From NCBI RefSeq assembly GCF_021023135.1, contig NZ_PGFV01000004.1, positions 62,001-126,000 of the forward strand: a stretch of DNA of 64,000 nt, in the 5' to 3' direction. The position numbers were made by a program, and so were the translations under genes. The notes under the pieces are model-generated. The model ran no database searches. It saw nothing but the letters and a program-made list of their open reading frames with translations, and was not told the origin of the DNA. How positions within the stretch are numbered: position 1 is the first letter of the stretch; each line of letters begins with the position of its first letter. Origin of the DNA: Brevibacterium sp. CCUG 69071 (GTDB lineage Bacteria > Actinomycetota > Actinomycetes > Actinomycetales > Brevibacteriaceae). Below are positions 1 through 8,218 of this stretch, piece after piece.

Positions 1-360
1 TCCTGGTCGTTCGATCGGGAGAGCCTCGCCCGGCTGGGTCGGCAGCTCTCGGTGCGCTACGACTCCCGCGAGGAGATGATGAGCGAGGAGGAGGTCACCT
101 TCGTCGGCGGGGCGATGCGCTTCATCGGCGAGACCGTCCGCCGCATCGGCCTCGGCCAGTGGCGCTACGGCACCGATCTCGAGGCCGACGACCCGCGACA
201 GAAGCAGCCCTTCATCCGCTTCGTCATCGGGGATCAGAACCTCGACATCGTCCCCTGGCGTCTGGCGCAGGCCGCGCTCGAGGACAAGGACGCAATCGCC
301 TCGGCGCTCGATGCGATCATCGAGATGCCTGAGTCGGAGGCTGGCGCGGAGGCGGACTGA
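1..360 (+). CDS. Partial conserved hypothetical protein (5' end outside window)
   Basis: The reading frame is open from the first base and ends at TGA 358-360, so only the C-terminal 119 residues are visible. A GTG at 52 is in frame, but the frame upstream of it is open too, so the gene most likely starts outside the window. The visible part is soluble, mixed helix/strand and acidic at its end (ESEAGAEAD). It has no membrane segment or recognisable catalytic motif. It is convergent with the C45 gene, with only 5 bases between the stops. I do not recognise the family. Confidence 0.7.
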   Translation, partial: SWSFDRESLARLGRQLSVRYDSREEMMSEEEVTFVGGAMRFIGETVRRIGLGQWRYGTDLEADDPRQKQPFIRFVIGDQNLDIVPWRLAQAALEDKDAIASALDAIIEMPESEAGAEAD

Positions 361-365
361 GCGCC

Positions 366-1496
366 TCAGAGCTCGAAGCTGCGATTGCCCTCGAGACCGT
401 CGGCGGGTGAGCCGGGGGCGAGGTCGATCCGCTTCCGCACCGGGTCGATCTGGACGGTGACGAGCGTCGCCGAGCGGTCCCCGTAGGGCGCGTCCGGATC
501 CGGGATGCAGCACACGGGCGCCTCGTCCGGTCCGGTGGTCAGCAGCTCCACGAGCTCGGCGGTGCCGGATTCGGAGCTGAGCTCCGCCTCGGCGACCTTC
601 CTCTTCAGATGGTCGAAGCGGGCTCGGGAGGTCGAATCGGGTTTGAGCTCGAGGCCGCCGGGGACGAGCTCCGGATGGAGGAAGTGGTTCGTGTGGACGA
701 GGAATCCCGGCCCGACGGCCGCGCCTGAGCCGGCCGCCCCGCCCGACCCGACCCGCAGCTCGCGTTTCTGCGCGTTCGCGATCTCGACCTGGACCACCTC
801 GTCGGCGCTGACGACCGTGATGATCGACGAGGAGGTGGTCGTCGCCGAGCGGATGATCTCGAGCGCCTCGGGCAGGGTGTGCGCGGTCGCGAGCACGCGC
901 TCGAGGATCGCGTGGATCGGCACTCCCCCGGGCCGGTCCCCCTCATGCTTGAGGATGTTGAGGTGGACGCCGATGCCGGCCTCGTTGAGTCCGATCTTGC
1001 CGAGCATCCCGTATTCGGCGATGCCCGCATGCCGGAGCTGACCGGGCACGGCGCCGACGTCGTTGTAGTGCCACAGCGTCGAGTAGTCGGCTATCCAATC
1101 CCAGGTCTGAGCGGAGACCGAGGCGCCGGTTCGGCTCAGGCTCACGGTCGAGCACTCGGTCGGGGCGGCCGGGGCCAAGGTCATGATCTCGGTCCGAGCG
1201 ATGACCTCCATGAGGTCGAGGGTCGCGACCCCCGCGCCCTCGGCGACCGCGGAGATTTCCTCGGCCGAGTTCGGGGCCCATTCCTCCAGCCGTGCGTGAC
1301 TCGTGGCCGCCGCGGTGCGGACATCCGCCTCGGCGATGGTCAGGTGGGCGAAATAGCGGCGATAGCCGGCGATCGCGGAGCGGATGCCGGTGGAGAGCTC
1401 ATGCCCGCGCTGCAGCCCGCGCCGGATGTGATCGGCAGCGCGGGAGGTGAAGACCTCGGGCCTGACTCGGGCGGCGGGAATGTACTCGGCACTCAT
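366..1496 (-). CDS. C45-family peptidase / acyl-CoA:6-APA acyltransferase-like Ntn hydrolase
   Basis: A 376-aa protein of the acyl-coenzyme A:6-aminopenicillanic-acid acyltransferase (peptidase C45) family. These are N-terminal-nucleophile hydrolases that normally self-cleave before a catalytic cysteine. The seen motif is TECSTV with Cys115, followed by a QTWDW block (about 130-134), as expected for the mature N-terminus and substrate pocket. Two further family blocks follow: GMLGKIGLNEAGIGVHLN, and HTNHF near the C-terminus. There is no signal peptide, so it is cytoplasmic. The start has a good AGAGGAG box about 7 bases before ATG. The substrate cannot be read from sequence. It may be an amide or peptide hydrolase rather than a penicillin enzyme. 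The next minus-strand gene upstream is an MBL-fold hydrolase, possibly the same degradative unit. Confidence 0.85.
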   Translation of the reverse strand: MSAEYIPAARVRPEVFTSRAADHIRRGLQRGHELSTGIRSAIAGYRRYFAHLTIAEADVRTAAATSHARLEEWAPNSAEEISAVAEGAGVATLDLMEVIARTEIMTLAPAAPTECSTVSLSRTGASVSAQTWDWIADYSTLWHYNDVGAVPGQLRHAGIAEYGMLGKIGLNEAGIGVHLNILKHEGDRPGGVPIHAILERVLATAHTLPEALEIIRSATTTSSSIITVVSADEVVQVEIANAQKRELRVGSGGAAGSGAAVGPGFLVHTNHFLHPELVPGGLELKPDSTSRARFDHLKRKVAEAELSSESGTAELVELLTTGPDEAPVCCIPDPDAPYGDRSATLVTVQIDPVRKRIDLAPGSPADGLEGNRSFEL

Positions 1497-1613
1497 GTGC
1501 GACTCCTCTTGCGGTCGGCGGGTGCCACCATCCTCGCATCCGGAGGCGAACCGAGGGTGAGGGGTTTCACATCCCGGGCGGAAGAGGCGGTCGAACAGGC
1601 GCGGCCGGGCGCC

Positions 1614-1649
1614 CTCACAGCCTCGGGCGTCCTCTCAGCCTCGGGCGAC
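1614..1649. repeat. 18-bp tandem duplication at the 3' end of the MBL gene
   Basis: Two 18-bp units (1614-1631 and 1632-1649) differ at only a few positions. The second contains the minus-strand stop codon of the MBL gene. It is one of several such stop-associated duplications in the window. Confidence 0.7.
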
Positions 1650-2744
1650 GTACGACTCCGCCCCCACCGCGATGTCGAGGTAGTGCATGTGCGCTGCGGT
1701 CTCGGCGAGGGCGGCGAAGAGGTTGAAGTGATGGAGCTGGTCGAAGCCGCGCGACCAGTGCAGTCCCTGCGCGATCGAGTAGACGCTGTGGTCCTCGGTC
1801 GCTTCCATCCGCTCCCGGATCTCGCCGAGGCGTTCGTGGTGGTGCTCGACGAGCTCGCGCTTGCGGTCATGGAGACCGCGGAACCGGAACCCGTGCGCCG
1901 GCAGCACCGAGACGTCCTCCTCGAGGTCCCCGATCCTCTCCAACGATCCCAGATAGTCGCCGAGGCTGTGCGTGATCGCGCCGGAATCGAGGCCGATGTT
2001 CGGCGTGATCGTCGGGAGCACATGGTCGCCGGAGAAGAGGAGTCGCTCCTCGTCACGGATGAAGACCGAATGCCCGTAGGTGTGTCCCGGGGTCCACAGG
2101 GCGCGCAGGGAGCCGTCTTCGAGGGGCAGTCGGGTGCCGTCCTCGAGCACGTGGATGGTGTCGGGAATCCTGCCCATCAGGGACGCGAATTCGTTCTTCG
2201 CTCCCGCACCTCTGTCCTTCTTCGCATCTCCCTGGATGTTCGCGACCTCGCCCCAGCGCTCTTCGGGGACGCCGTAGAGGCGGGCGATGTTGAGATTCGG
2301 GTCCGTCCCCGTGCCCAGGTCGAGAGCTTCGGTGAGGAACCGTTTGACCGAGCGCAGGTCCTCGCCGTGCATGGCCACCCAGATGTCCGGGTTCGCCTCG
2401 AGCAGGGCGGGCACGAGTCCGATGTGGTCGCGGTGGTAGTGCGTGATCGCGATGCCGCGGATGTTCGCGACCGAGAAGCCCAGGGACTCCAGCGCCGAGG
2501 CGAGCGCGGCGTACTGGTCCTTCCCGTCCCAACCGGGATCGATGAGGACGACGCCGTCCCCGTCCGCAAGCGCGTAGCAGTAGGTGTAGACGAGAGGGTT
2601 GTTCGGGATCGGGACGGGAATCGCCCACACACCGTCGGCGACGACCTCGACTTCCGGAAGGACCCGGTCCTTCCATGCCTGCGACTGCTGTGTGCTGAGC
2701 GTTTCGATCGCCATCGCCGTCTGTTCCCTCTCCTCGGTCATCAT
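1635..2744 (-). CDS. MBL-fold metallo-hydrolase
   Basis: Metallo-beta-lactamase-fold hydrolase of 369 aa. The metal motif THYHRDHIG places the HxHxDH ligands at residues 102-107. Further ligands are expected in the blocks WTPGHTYGHS and LFSGDH, which are both present. The C-terminal third is helical, as in glyoxalase II and related thioesterases. I chose ATG 2744 because it has a GGAGAAAGGACA Shine-Dalgarno region. An upstream in-frame start at 2852 would add 36 low-complexity residues without an RBS. It is divergent from the PuuP-like permease and lies 138 bp upstream of the C45 gene on the same strand. The substrate is unknown. Confidence 0.88.
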   Translation of the reverse strand: MMTEEREQTAMAIETLSTQQSQAWKDRVLPEVEVVADGVWAIPVPIPNNPLVYTYCYALADGDGVVLIDPGWDGKDQYAALASALESLGFSVANIRGIAITHYHRDHIGLVPALLEANPDIWVAMHGEDLRSVKRFLTEALDLGTGTDPNLNIARLYGVPEERWGEVANIQGDAKKDRGAGAKNEFASLMGRIPDTIHVLEDGTRLPLEDGSLRALWTPGHTYGHSVFIRDEERLLFSGDHVLPTITPNIGLDSGAITHSLGDYLGSLERIGDLEEDVSVLPAHGFRFRGLHDRKRELVEHHHERLGEIRERMEATEDHSVYSIAQGLHWSRGFDQLHHFNLFAALAETAAHMHYLDIAVGAESYVARG

Positions 2745-2900
2745 TGTCCTTTCTCCGCAATCTACCTCTCTTTGCTTAGTTACTGAAAGGTCATTCGGTG
2801 ACCTGCACCTGAGACGCAAGCGGCTTTGTGCGTAATGCGCGGGGACTACCACGGAAACAGTCGGGCTAGAGTGTGATCACCCCCGGTTCCCATATCGAAT

Positions 2901-2956
2901 TGTGATCCACATTTCGTTTTCAGTAGTCGCGAAGTTAAGATCTATGACGCACGTCA
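2901..2956. promoter_or_regulatory. Divergent control region with two small inverted repeats
   Basis: The gap between the MBL hydrolase (minus) and the permease (plus) holds TGTGATCCACA at 2901-2911 (4+3+4 symmetry) and TGACGCACGTCA at 2945-2956 (5+2+5 symmetry). The second sits about 60 bp before the permease start. Both are plausible operators, but I cannot name the regulator. Confidence 0.35.
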
Positions 2957-3013
2957 CTGCTGCGCCGTCCCGACCGACATCACGGGCGGCACCGTTCATT
3001 GGGGAGGATTGAT

Positions 3014-4387
3014 ATGGCTGCTTCGGGGTCCCTGAAACGCAATCTCGGACTGTGGTCCATCGTCGGACTCGGTCTCGGCTACATGACGCCGACCGTCGTC
3101 TTCGACACCTTCGGCATCGTGTCCGAACAGACGAACGGGGCGGTGCCCGCCGCCTATCTCGTCGCCCTCATCGTCATGATCTTCACCGCGTTCAGCTACG
3201 GCAAGATGGTCCGCATCTTCCCGACAGCCGGCTCGGCGTACACCTACACCCGCGAGACCATGACTCCGGGACTCGGCTTCCTGGTCGGCTGGACCTCGCT
3301 CATGGACTATCTGCTTCTGCCGATGGTCAACTGCCTCATCATCCGCCTGTACATGGAGTCGATGGTGCCTGACGCTCCACCGTGGGTGTGGGTCGTCGCC
3401 TATACGGTCATCATGACCGGCATCGTGCTCACCTCGATGCGCGGGACGGCGAACCTCAACGGCATCCTCCTCATCTTCGCGATCATCCTGGTGGCCATGT
3501 TCTGTGTGCTCGCGGTCATGCAGCTGAACGCCGGCGAGGGCGCCGGGCTCGTCTTCAGCCCCGAGCCCTTCTTCCACGAGGGAGTCCACCTCGGCGCGGT
3601 CCTCACGGGCGCCACTGTCGTCTGCTTCTCGTTCATCGGCTTCGACGCCGTGACCATGTACACGAACGAGGCCAAGCACGTCAGCCTCATGCCCAAGGCG
3701 ATCATGCTCACCGTGCTGGCCGGCGGTCTCATCTTCCTCGTCGCCGGCTACTTCGCCCAGCTGCTCTTCCCCGACAACTCGCAGTTCAGCGTCGTCGACG
3801 ATCCGCTGCCGGAAATCGGCATGCTCACCGGCGGTCACCTGTTCCAGCTGTTCTTCGTCGCGGCGGCCTTCGCCGCCACGGCCGCCTCGGGGCTGGCATC
3901 GCATGCCTCGGTCTCGCGCATGCTGCTGGTGATGGGACGCAACGGCGTGCTGCCGCGGAAGTCCTTCGGCTACATCAACCCGAAGACCCACACCCCCGTG
4001 TTCAACATCGTGCTGGTCGGCGCCGTGTGCCTGCTGGCGATGTCGTTCAGCCTCGAGTTCATCTCGGCACTGATCAACTTCGGCGCGCTCATCGCCTTCA
4101 CCTTCGTCAACCTCACGGTCATCGCGCACTATGCGTTCCGGACCAGGCAGGTCGTCGACTTCAAGTCGGCGTTCAACTATGTGGTCATGCCCGCGATCGG
4201 GGCGATCCTCACCGGCGTCCTGTGGGCGAGCCTGCACGGCACCGCGCTCATCGGCGGCCTCATCTGGCTGGCCATCGGCGTCATCTACCTGGCCGTGCTC
4301 ACCCGCGGCTTCAAGCGCACCGTGCGCAGCTTCGACGACCCGGAGGCCGATGCGAAGATGTCCGAGCCCGAGGTCGCCGCGGACTGA
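3014..4387 (+). CDS. APC-superfamily permease, putrescine importer (PuuP)-like
   Basis: A 457-aa integral membrane transporter with about 12 hydrophobic segments. It has the APC-family opening (GLGLGYMTPTVVFDTFGIV) and the block PTAGSAYTYTRETM with LGFLVGWTSLMDY. These resemble the E. coli putrescine importer PuuP and related polyamine or amino-acid permeases. It probably imports a polyamine or amino acid by proton symport across the plasma membrane. ATG 3014 is preceded by GGGGAGGATTGAT. An in-frame start at 2999 lies inside that ribosome-binding site, so it was not used. The gene stands alone, divergent from the MBL hydrolase. Family is sure, substrate is inference. Confidence 0.88.
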   Translation: MAASGSLKRNLGLWSIVGLGLGYMTPTVVFDTFGIVSEQTNGAVPAAYLVALIVMIFTAFSYGKMVRIFPTAGSAYTYTRETMTPGLGFLVGWTSLMDYLLLPMVNCLIIRLYMESMVPDAPPWVWVVAYTVIMTGIVLTSMRGTANLNGILLIFAIILVAMFCVLAVMQLNAGEGAGLVFSPEPFFHEGVHLGAVLTGATVVCFSFIGFDAVTMYTNEAKHVSLMPKAIMLTVLAGGLIFLVAGYFAQLLFPDNSQFSVVDDPLPEIGMLTGGHLFQLFFVAAAFAATAASGLASHASVSRMLLVMGRNGVLPRKSFGYINPKTHTPVFNIVLVGAVCLLAMSFSLEFISALINFGALIAFTFVNLTVIAHYAFRTRQVVDFKSAFNYVVMPAIGAILTGVLWASLHGTALIGGLIWLAIGVIYLAVLTRGFKRTVRSFDDPEADAKMSEPEVAAD

Positions 4388-4730
4388 GGGCCGCGCGGCT
4401 TCACGGTCGGAAAGCCGGTTGCCCGTTGCCTGTTGCCTCCGCCCTTCGCACGGCTCGGATTGGTCACAGAACCGTGGTCCGCTCGATCGGATCCTCGGTC
4501 CGGTGACCTTTTCGGCCGAGCCGATCGACGCGATGGACGTGAGCGGCGTGCCGGAAACCCATGTTTCGATCGTTGAGGGCTAATGGTCGGAATGTGTGGG
4601 TTATAGGCCAGATTGTGTGTACAGGATAGGCTCCCTTCCCCTCAGGCAGTAGGTCAGAACAGGGCTGAACATGCTCTGAAGGCACGTTCAGTGTCCGGCC
4701 TTCGAAATCACTCCTGCGGAGGTCTGGGGA
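4388..4730. other. Gene-free stretch between permease and inverted repeat
   Basis: About 340 bases without a convincing gene. It begins with a GTTGCC microrepeat (about 4420-4440) and is otherwise unstructured. Open frames crossing it on both strands lack ribosome-binding sites, and one reads through the tRNA gene. Confidence 0.5.
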
Positions 4731-4788
4731 TTGTTCGGCTACCTCCGAGCAGTTTCGGCCCTGATTCTGCTCGGAGGTAGCCGAACAA
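4731..4788. repeat. Perfect 22-bp inverted repeat (14-nt loop) beside tRNA-Ser
   Basis: Arms 4731-4752 and 4767-4788 are exact reverse complements over 22 bases, separated by 14 bases. The hairpin lies 75 bases downstream of the tRNA-Ser 3' end. Neither side carries a T-run, so it is not a classic intrinsic terminator, although a stem this strong could still stop transcription or stabilise a 3' end. It could also be a mobile-element or protein-binding site. Confidence 0.9.
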
Positions 4789-4863
4789 TGCCCGCACGAA
4801 GGGGCCTGGAACGAGAAATGTGCCGTGGCATCGAGCGAACGATGTCGTGAGACATCACATGAG

Positions 4864-4951
4864 CGGAAGCGGTGGGATTCGAACCCACGGTGCGGGGTTG
4901 CCGCACAACGGTTTTCAAGACCGTCTCCTTCGGCCGCTCGGACACGCTTCC
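4864..4951 (-). tRNA. tRNA-Ser (anticodon TGA)
   Basis: An 88-nt class II tRNA on the minus strand. The acceptor stem GGAAGCG/CGCTTCC is perfect and the discriminator is G. The anticodon arm ACGGT-CTTGAAA-ACCGT gives anticodon TGA (UCA codons). The long variable arm (TGCGG/CCGCA) is typical of serine tRNAs, and the T-arm carries GGTTCGAAT. The CCA end is not encoded. Seryl-tRNA synthetase lies about 9 kb away in the same window. Confidence 0.96.
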
Positions 4952-5125
4952 AATGGTTCAACCGAGGAGTCTGACCCCTCGAATCGAACCCGGCCTGCCC
5001 GGCACTCGGCCGAGCCACCATAGTTTCTCACAGGTCGCTCGGCAACTGCCAATCAGCTGCAGCCGAGCGGTCCGGGGCACACTGCTCTGTGCTGGCGGGA
5101 ACAGCTCGATGCTTCTGAGAACAGC

Positions 5126-7993
5126 TCAGTGCTTGTTGCGCTTCTTCGACTTGCCGGGATCCTTCGACTTGTCCGCGTTCTTCAGCTTGTCGGAGAACTC
5201 GCCGAACACCGACCCCGTGCTCGATTCTGCGGAGCTGTCCGACCCATGCTTTCCGAGGTTCGGCGCAGTGCTCGGCTTCGCCGGAGGCACATCGTGCCCG
5301 GTGGAGTCGGCGTCCTCCGAAGTCGCACCGCGAGCGGCGAACGATGCCGGGACACGTCGGACGACAGGCTCCTCCTCGTCGGCGTCGGCGTCGATGTCCT
5401 CAAGACCAAGGTCGTCATCCGCATCGGCCGCAGCTTCGGTGGGGACCTCAGCATCAACGTCATCGGCGTCGTCCGGGCCGGCAACCAATACATCGCCGTC
5501 CCTATCGGCCGCTGCGACTGAGATCGTCGACTCCGCGTCCGAGCCCGATGCGCCAGGCTCGGCAGACTCGCTCGGTTCGCCAGGCTCGACCGGATCGATG
5601 TTCCCGACCGTCTCCGTGGGCTCCACTGGTTCCTGGGTGACGCCGTCTACCAGGGTCTCGGTGGAGTGCGCCCCACCGCTGATCTTCACTTCCTCGGCGC
5701 GCTTCTCCCCATCACTCTTGCGAGCGCCGACAACCGAAGTACCGGCGTCAGTCGAGCCCGTCGCCTCGGCGGTCTCGGAGTTCTCCTCGGAAGCAGCATT
5801 CTCGTGGGCGTCGGTGTCGGCCGCATGGCGAGCCGGAGCCTCGACGTTCGGTTCGTCGAAGGCGGTGGTGTCCGCGGCGGCCTCGGACGCGGAGGTACTC
5901 GGCTCAACAGGTGTGACCGCTTCGGTCGAGACCCCATCGACGAGAGAATCGTGGTGCTCGACCCGGTGCGCGTAGGTGATATCAGCCGGGTCACCGGCTC
6001 GCGACTTGTCCACTTCGTCGGCGGTCGGGACGGTTGTCGGCTCCTCGCTCGACTCGGCCTCGGAACCGCCCGCCTGCACTGCATCGCCTGAGTCATCGGC
6101 AGAAGCACCGGCGGCAGCGACCCCGCCGATCGCGACGGCGCCGACGCCTGCGCCGATGCCTGCGGCACGCAGCTCCGCCTCGGCGCTGCCCACCTCAGAA
6201 GTGCCCGGCCCCACCTCGGAGGTGCCAGACTCTGCCGCAGAAGTACCAAAGGCCGCCTCGGCAGCACCCGTCTCCACCTCGGGGGCACTCAGCTCCACCT
6301 CGGTGGGCAGATCCCCGGACCGGGACGGCTTGCCCTTGAGCACCAGGGTCAGGGTCGCAAGCGGCACAGACAGCCAGTTCGGACGGTTGCGCAGCTCGGT
6401 GACCACCTCGACGAGGAGGCGGTCGATGAGCGCGGCGCGCAGCACCGGATCGCTCAGGCCGATGCTCTCACCGCGAGCGCGCGAATAGCCGCTGAGCAGG
6501 GAATTCTGGACCTGGGAGGCCCACAGATATTCGGGTGAGTCGAAGATCGCCCGCAATGCCGAGGGATCGTTGCCGAAGCCGTTGACGACGAGGCCGCCGT
6601 CCTCGGAATCGAGCTCCTCGGTCCGTTGCAGCCGCGCGAAGCCGGCCGCATAGTCGACGCTGCGCAGCAAGGCCACGAGGTCGAGGGCGACGGGCTTCGG
6701 ATCGGAGTTCGTCGAGTCGGTGAACTTCACGACCGAGTAGCCGTCGCTGGGAGAGCTGACAACATGGTCGAGGGTGAGCTCGCCGTGGATCTTCTGCAGG
6801 GAGCCGATGGTCTCGAGCGACTGCAGCTTCTGCCGATGTCCGCGCAGTTCGGGCACGAGCGAGTCGAGTGCCAAGGGCGCACGGCCGAGTGCCCAGTCGA
6901 TGCGCTCGATCCACTTCTTCACGAGCTGGACGGTCGGGACTCCGGTGCCCTCGACGATGCCGAACTCGGCGGCCATGTCCGAGTGGAGCTCACCGATGCG
7001 CCGCCCCATCTCGGCGGCATGGGCGTTGTAGGCGCCGATCGAGCCGGAGTCGACGGCGCAGACGATGTCCACGGCCTCCCGCCAGGCCGGTTCGGCTTCG
7101 ATGTCGACGTGGGAGAGCAGCGCCATCGGCGCTTCCATCTCCGTGACCTCGAACATGTCGTACCAGCGGCCAGAGCCCCAGCCGATGACCTCGGGCACGC
7201 TGCGGGAGCCCGCCTCGGTGAGCAGGACCGGGATCGTCAGCGAGGACGGCATGCCGTTCTCGAGGATCCGGAAGAACGACAGCTCCATCGGCTCGTACTC
7301 GTCGTGGATGATCACCGTCGACTTGTGCGGGCCGGAATCGGAGACCTCGATCGGGCGGATGTCCACGGGCATCTCTTCCTTGGCCTCGGCCCGGGCCTCG
7401 GTCAGCAACGCCGCCTTCGATGGCTTCGGTGGGACCGCCTCGGCGCCAGTGTCAGTCGATCCGGCACTGCCCGTCGAACCGGCACTGCCGGTCGAACCGG
7501 CACCCGAGCTGGTCACGGGGAACGGCATGCCCGACTGCGTGTCCCGAGAGCTCGCCCGGGACGCCGACTTCTCCTGGCTGTGGCGCAGCGATTCGGTGGA
7601 CAGCTGACCGCCGTCGAAGACCTTGCGCTTGGTGATCGCATCGGCCATGAGGTTGACGAACACGGGATCGGCGGCGCCGTCGTAGACCCAGACCTGGCCG
7701 AGGGCGAGGTCATCGATCTGGCCGATGAGGGCGTGGCGGAGGTGAATGTCCTCGGTCCCGCGCAGGGACAGCGGGATGTTGAGGCGGCGCAGAGTGGGAC
7801 CGTCCCCGACGGAGATCACGGTGACGAGGCCGACGAAGCCGCCGAGCTCCTCGGCCGTGTAGGTGAAGGCACGGGCCACCGACATGGGGGTGATATCGGG
7901 GTCGGTCCCGAAATCTGCGGCGAGCTTGGGGAACCACGGCTGCCGAGGTATCCAGCTGGCTAACAGTTGTTCGAGCTCACTGCTGATGGCCAT
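5126..7993 (-). CDS. Maltokinase-like protein, probably catalytically degenerate, with long acidic disordered tail
   Basis: A 955-aa protein. Residues 1 to about 130 match the N-terminal cap of actinobacterial maltokinases (ASWIPRQPWFP), and about 210-550 follow the kinase fold. The catalytic loop reads IHGELTLDHV near 403 where active maltokinases have HGDxHLGQ. The metal-binding DFEG-type motif is replaced by KFTDS near 422. Loss of both aspartates suggests a pseudokinase. The linker at about 145-195 contains three 18-bp tandem units coding GSTGSA. From about 552 to the end the protein is roughly 400 residues of A/E/S/T/D-rich disordered sequence, ending in a lysine-rich stretch (GKSKKRNKH). 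Normal maltokinases are about 450 aa and sit with treS or glgE. Neither is visible here, so a role in trehalose/glycogen metabolism is only a guess. Confidence 0.8.
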   Translation of the reverse strand: MAISSELEQLLASWIPRQPWFPKLAADFGTDPDITPMSVARAFTYTAEELGGFVGLVTVISVGDGPTLRRLNIPLSLRGTEDIHLRHALIGQIDDLALGQVWVYDGAADPVFVNLMADAITKRKVFDGGQLSTESLRHSQEKSASRASSRDTQSGMPFPVTSSGAGSTGSAGSTGSAGSTDTGAEAVPPKPSKAALLTEARAEAKEEMPVDIRPIEVSDSGPHKSTVIIHDEYEPMELSFFRILENGMPSSLTIPVLLTEAGSRSVPEVIGWGSGRWYDMFEVTEMEAPMALLSHVDIEAEPAWREAVDIVCAVDSGSIGAYNAHAAEMGRRIGELHSDMAAEFGIVEGTGVPTVQLVKKWIERIDWALGRAPLALDSLVPELRGHRQKLQSLETIGSLQKIHGELTLDHVVSSPSDGYSVVKFTDSTNSDPKPVALDLVALLRSVDYAAGFARLQRTEELDSEDGGLVVNGFGNDPSALRAIFDSPEYLWASQVQNSLLSGYSRARGESIGLSDPVLRAALIDRLLVEVVTELRNRPNWLSVPLATLTLVLKGKPSRSGDLPTEVELSAPEVETGAAEAAFGTSAAESGTSEVGPGTSEVGSAEAELRAAGIGAGVGAVAIGGVAAAGASADDSGDAVQAGGSEAESSEEPTTVPTADEVDKSRAGDPADITYAHRVEHHDSLVDGVSTEAVTPVEPSTSASEAAADTTAFDEPNVEAPARHAADTDAHENAASEENSETAEATGSTDAGTSVVGARKSDGEKRAEEVKISGGAHSTETLVDGVTQEPVEPTETVGNIDPVEPGEPSESAEPGASGSDAESTISVAAADRDGDVLVAGPDDADDVDAEVPTEAAADADDDLGLEDIDADADEEEPVVRRVPASFAARGATSEDADSTGHDVPPAKPSTAPNLGKHGSDSSAESSTGSVFGEFSDKLKNADKSKDPGKSKKRNKH
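7451..7504. repeat. Three 18-bp tandem units inside the maltokinase-like gene
   Basis: Units 7451-7468, 7469-7486 and 7487-7504 encode the repeated Gly-Ser-Thr linker of the maltokinase-like protein. The second and third are nearly identical. Confidence 0.8.
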
Positions 7994-8218
7994 GTCGTCT
8001 CCTAGAAGGGATTACGGGCATCTTCCATCCAATCATGATATGACTTCCGCGCCGCCCAGGGCGCACCCGAAATCCGGAAGTCAGCCCACAATAACCACAG
8101 AGTCCGGCGCCGAGGCGGTGCCCGGGAACCGTGGACGGAACCACCCTGCGGACACAGTTCACGTCCTCATTTCGGGACGAGTTGCCAAATGGCAAGACAG
8201 AAGGAGCACAATAGAGGG

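Noticed and set aside
879..2786. 635-aa plus-strand open frame
   Set aside because: Antisense to the C45 and MBL genes. Composition is that of a GC-rich shadow frame, while both minus-strand proteins show family motifs.
2996..4237. 413-aa minus-strand open frame
   Set aside because: Antisense shadow of the PuuP-like permease; rich in D, E, H, R with no fold or RBS.
4731..4788. Hairpin considered as a simple rho-independent terminator
   Set aside because: No T-run on either strand; kept as a repeat of unknown role.
4464..5021. 185-aa minus-strand open frame spanning the tRNA-Ser region
   Set aside because: It translates the tRNA gene (the typical RAAEGDGLENR pattern), has no ribosome-binding site and crosses the inverted repeat.
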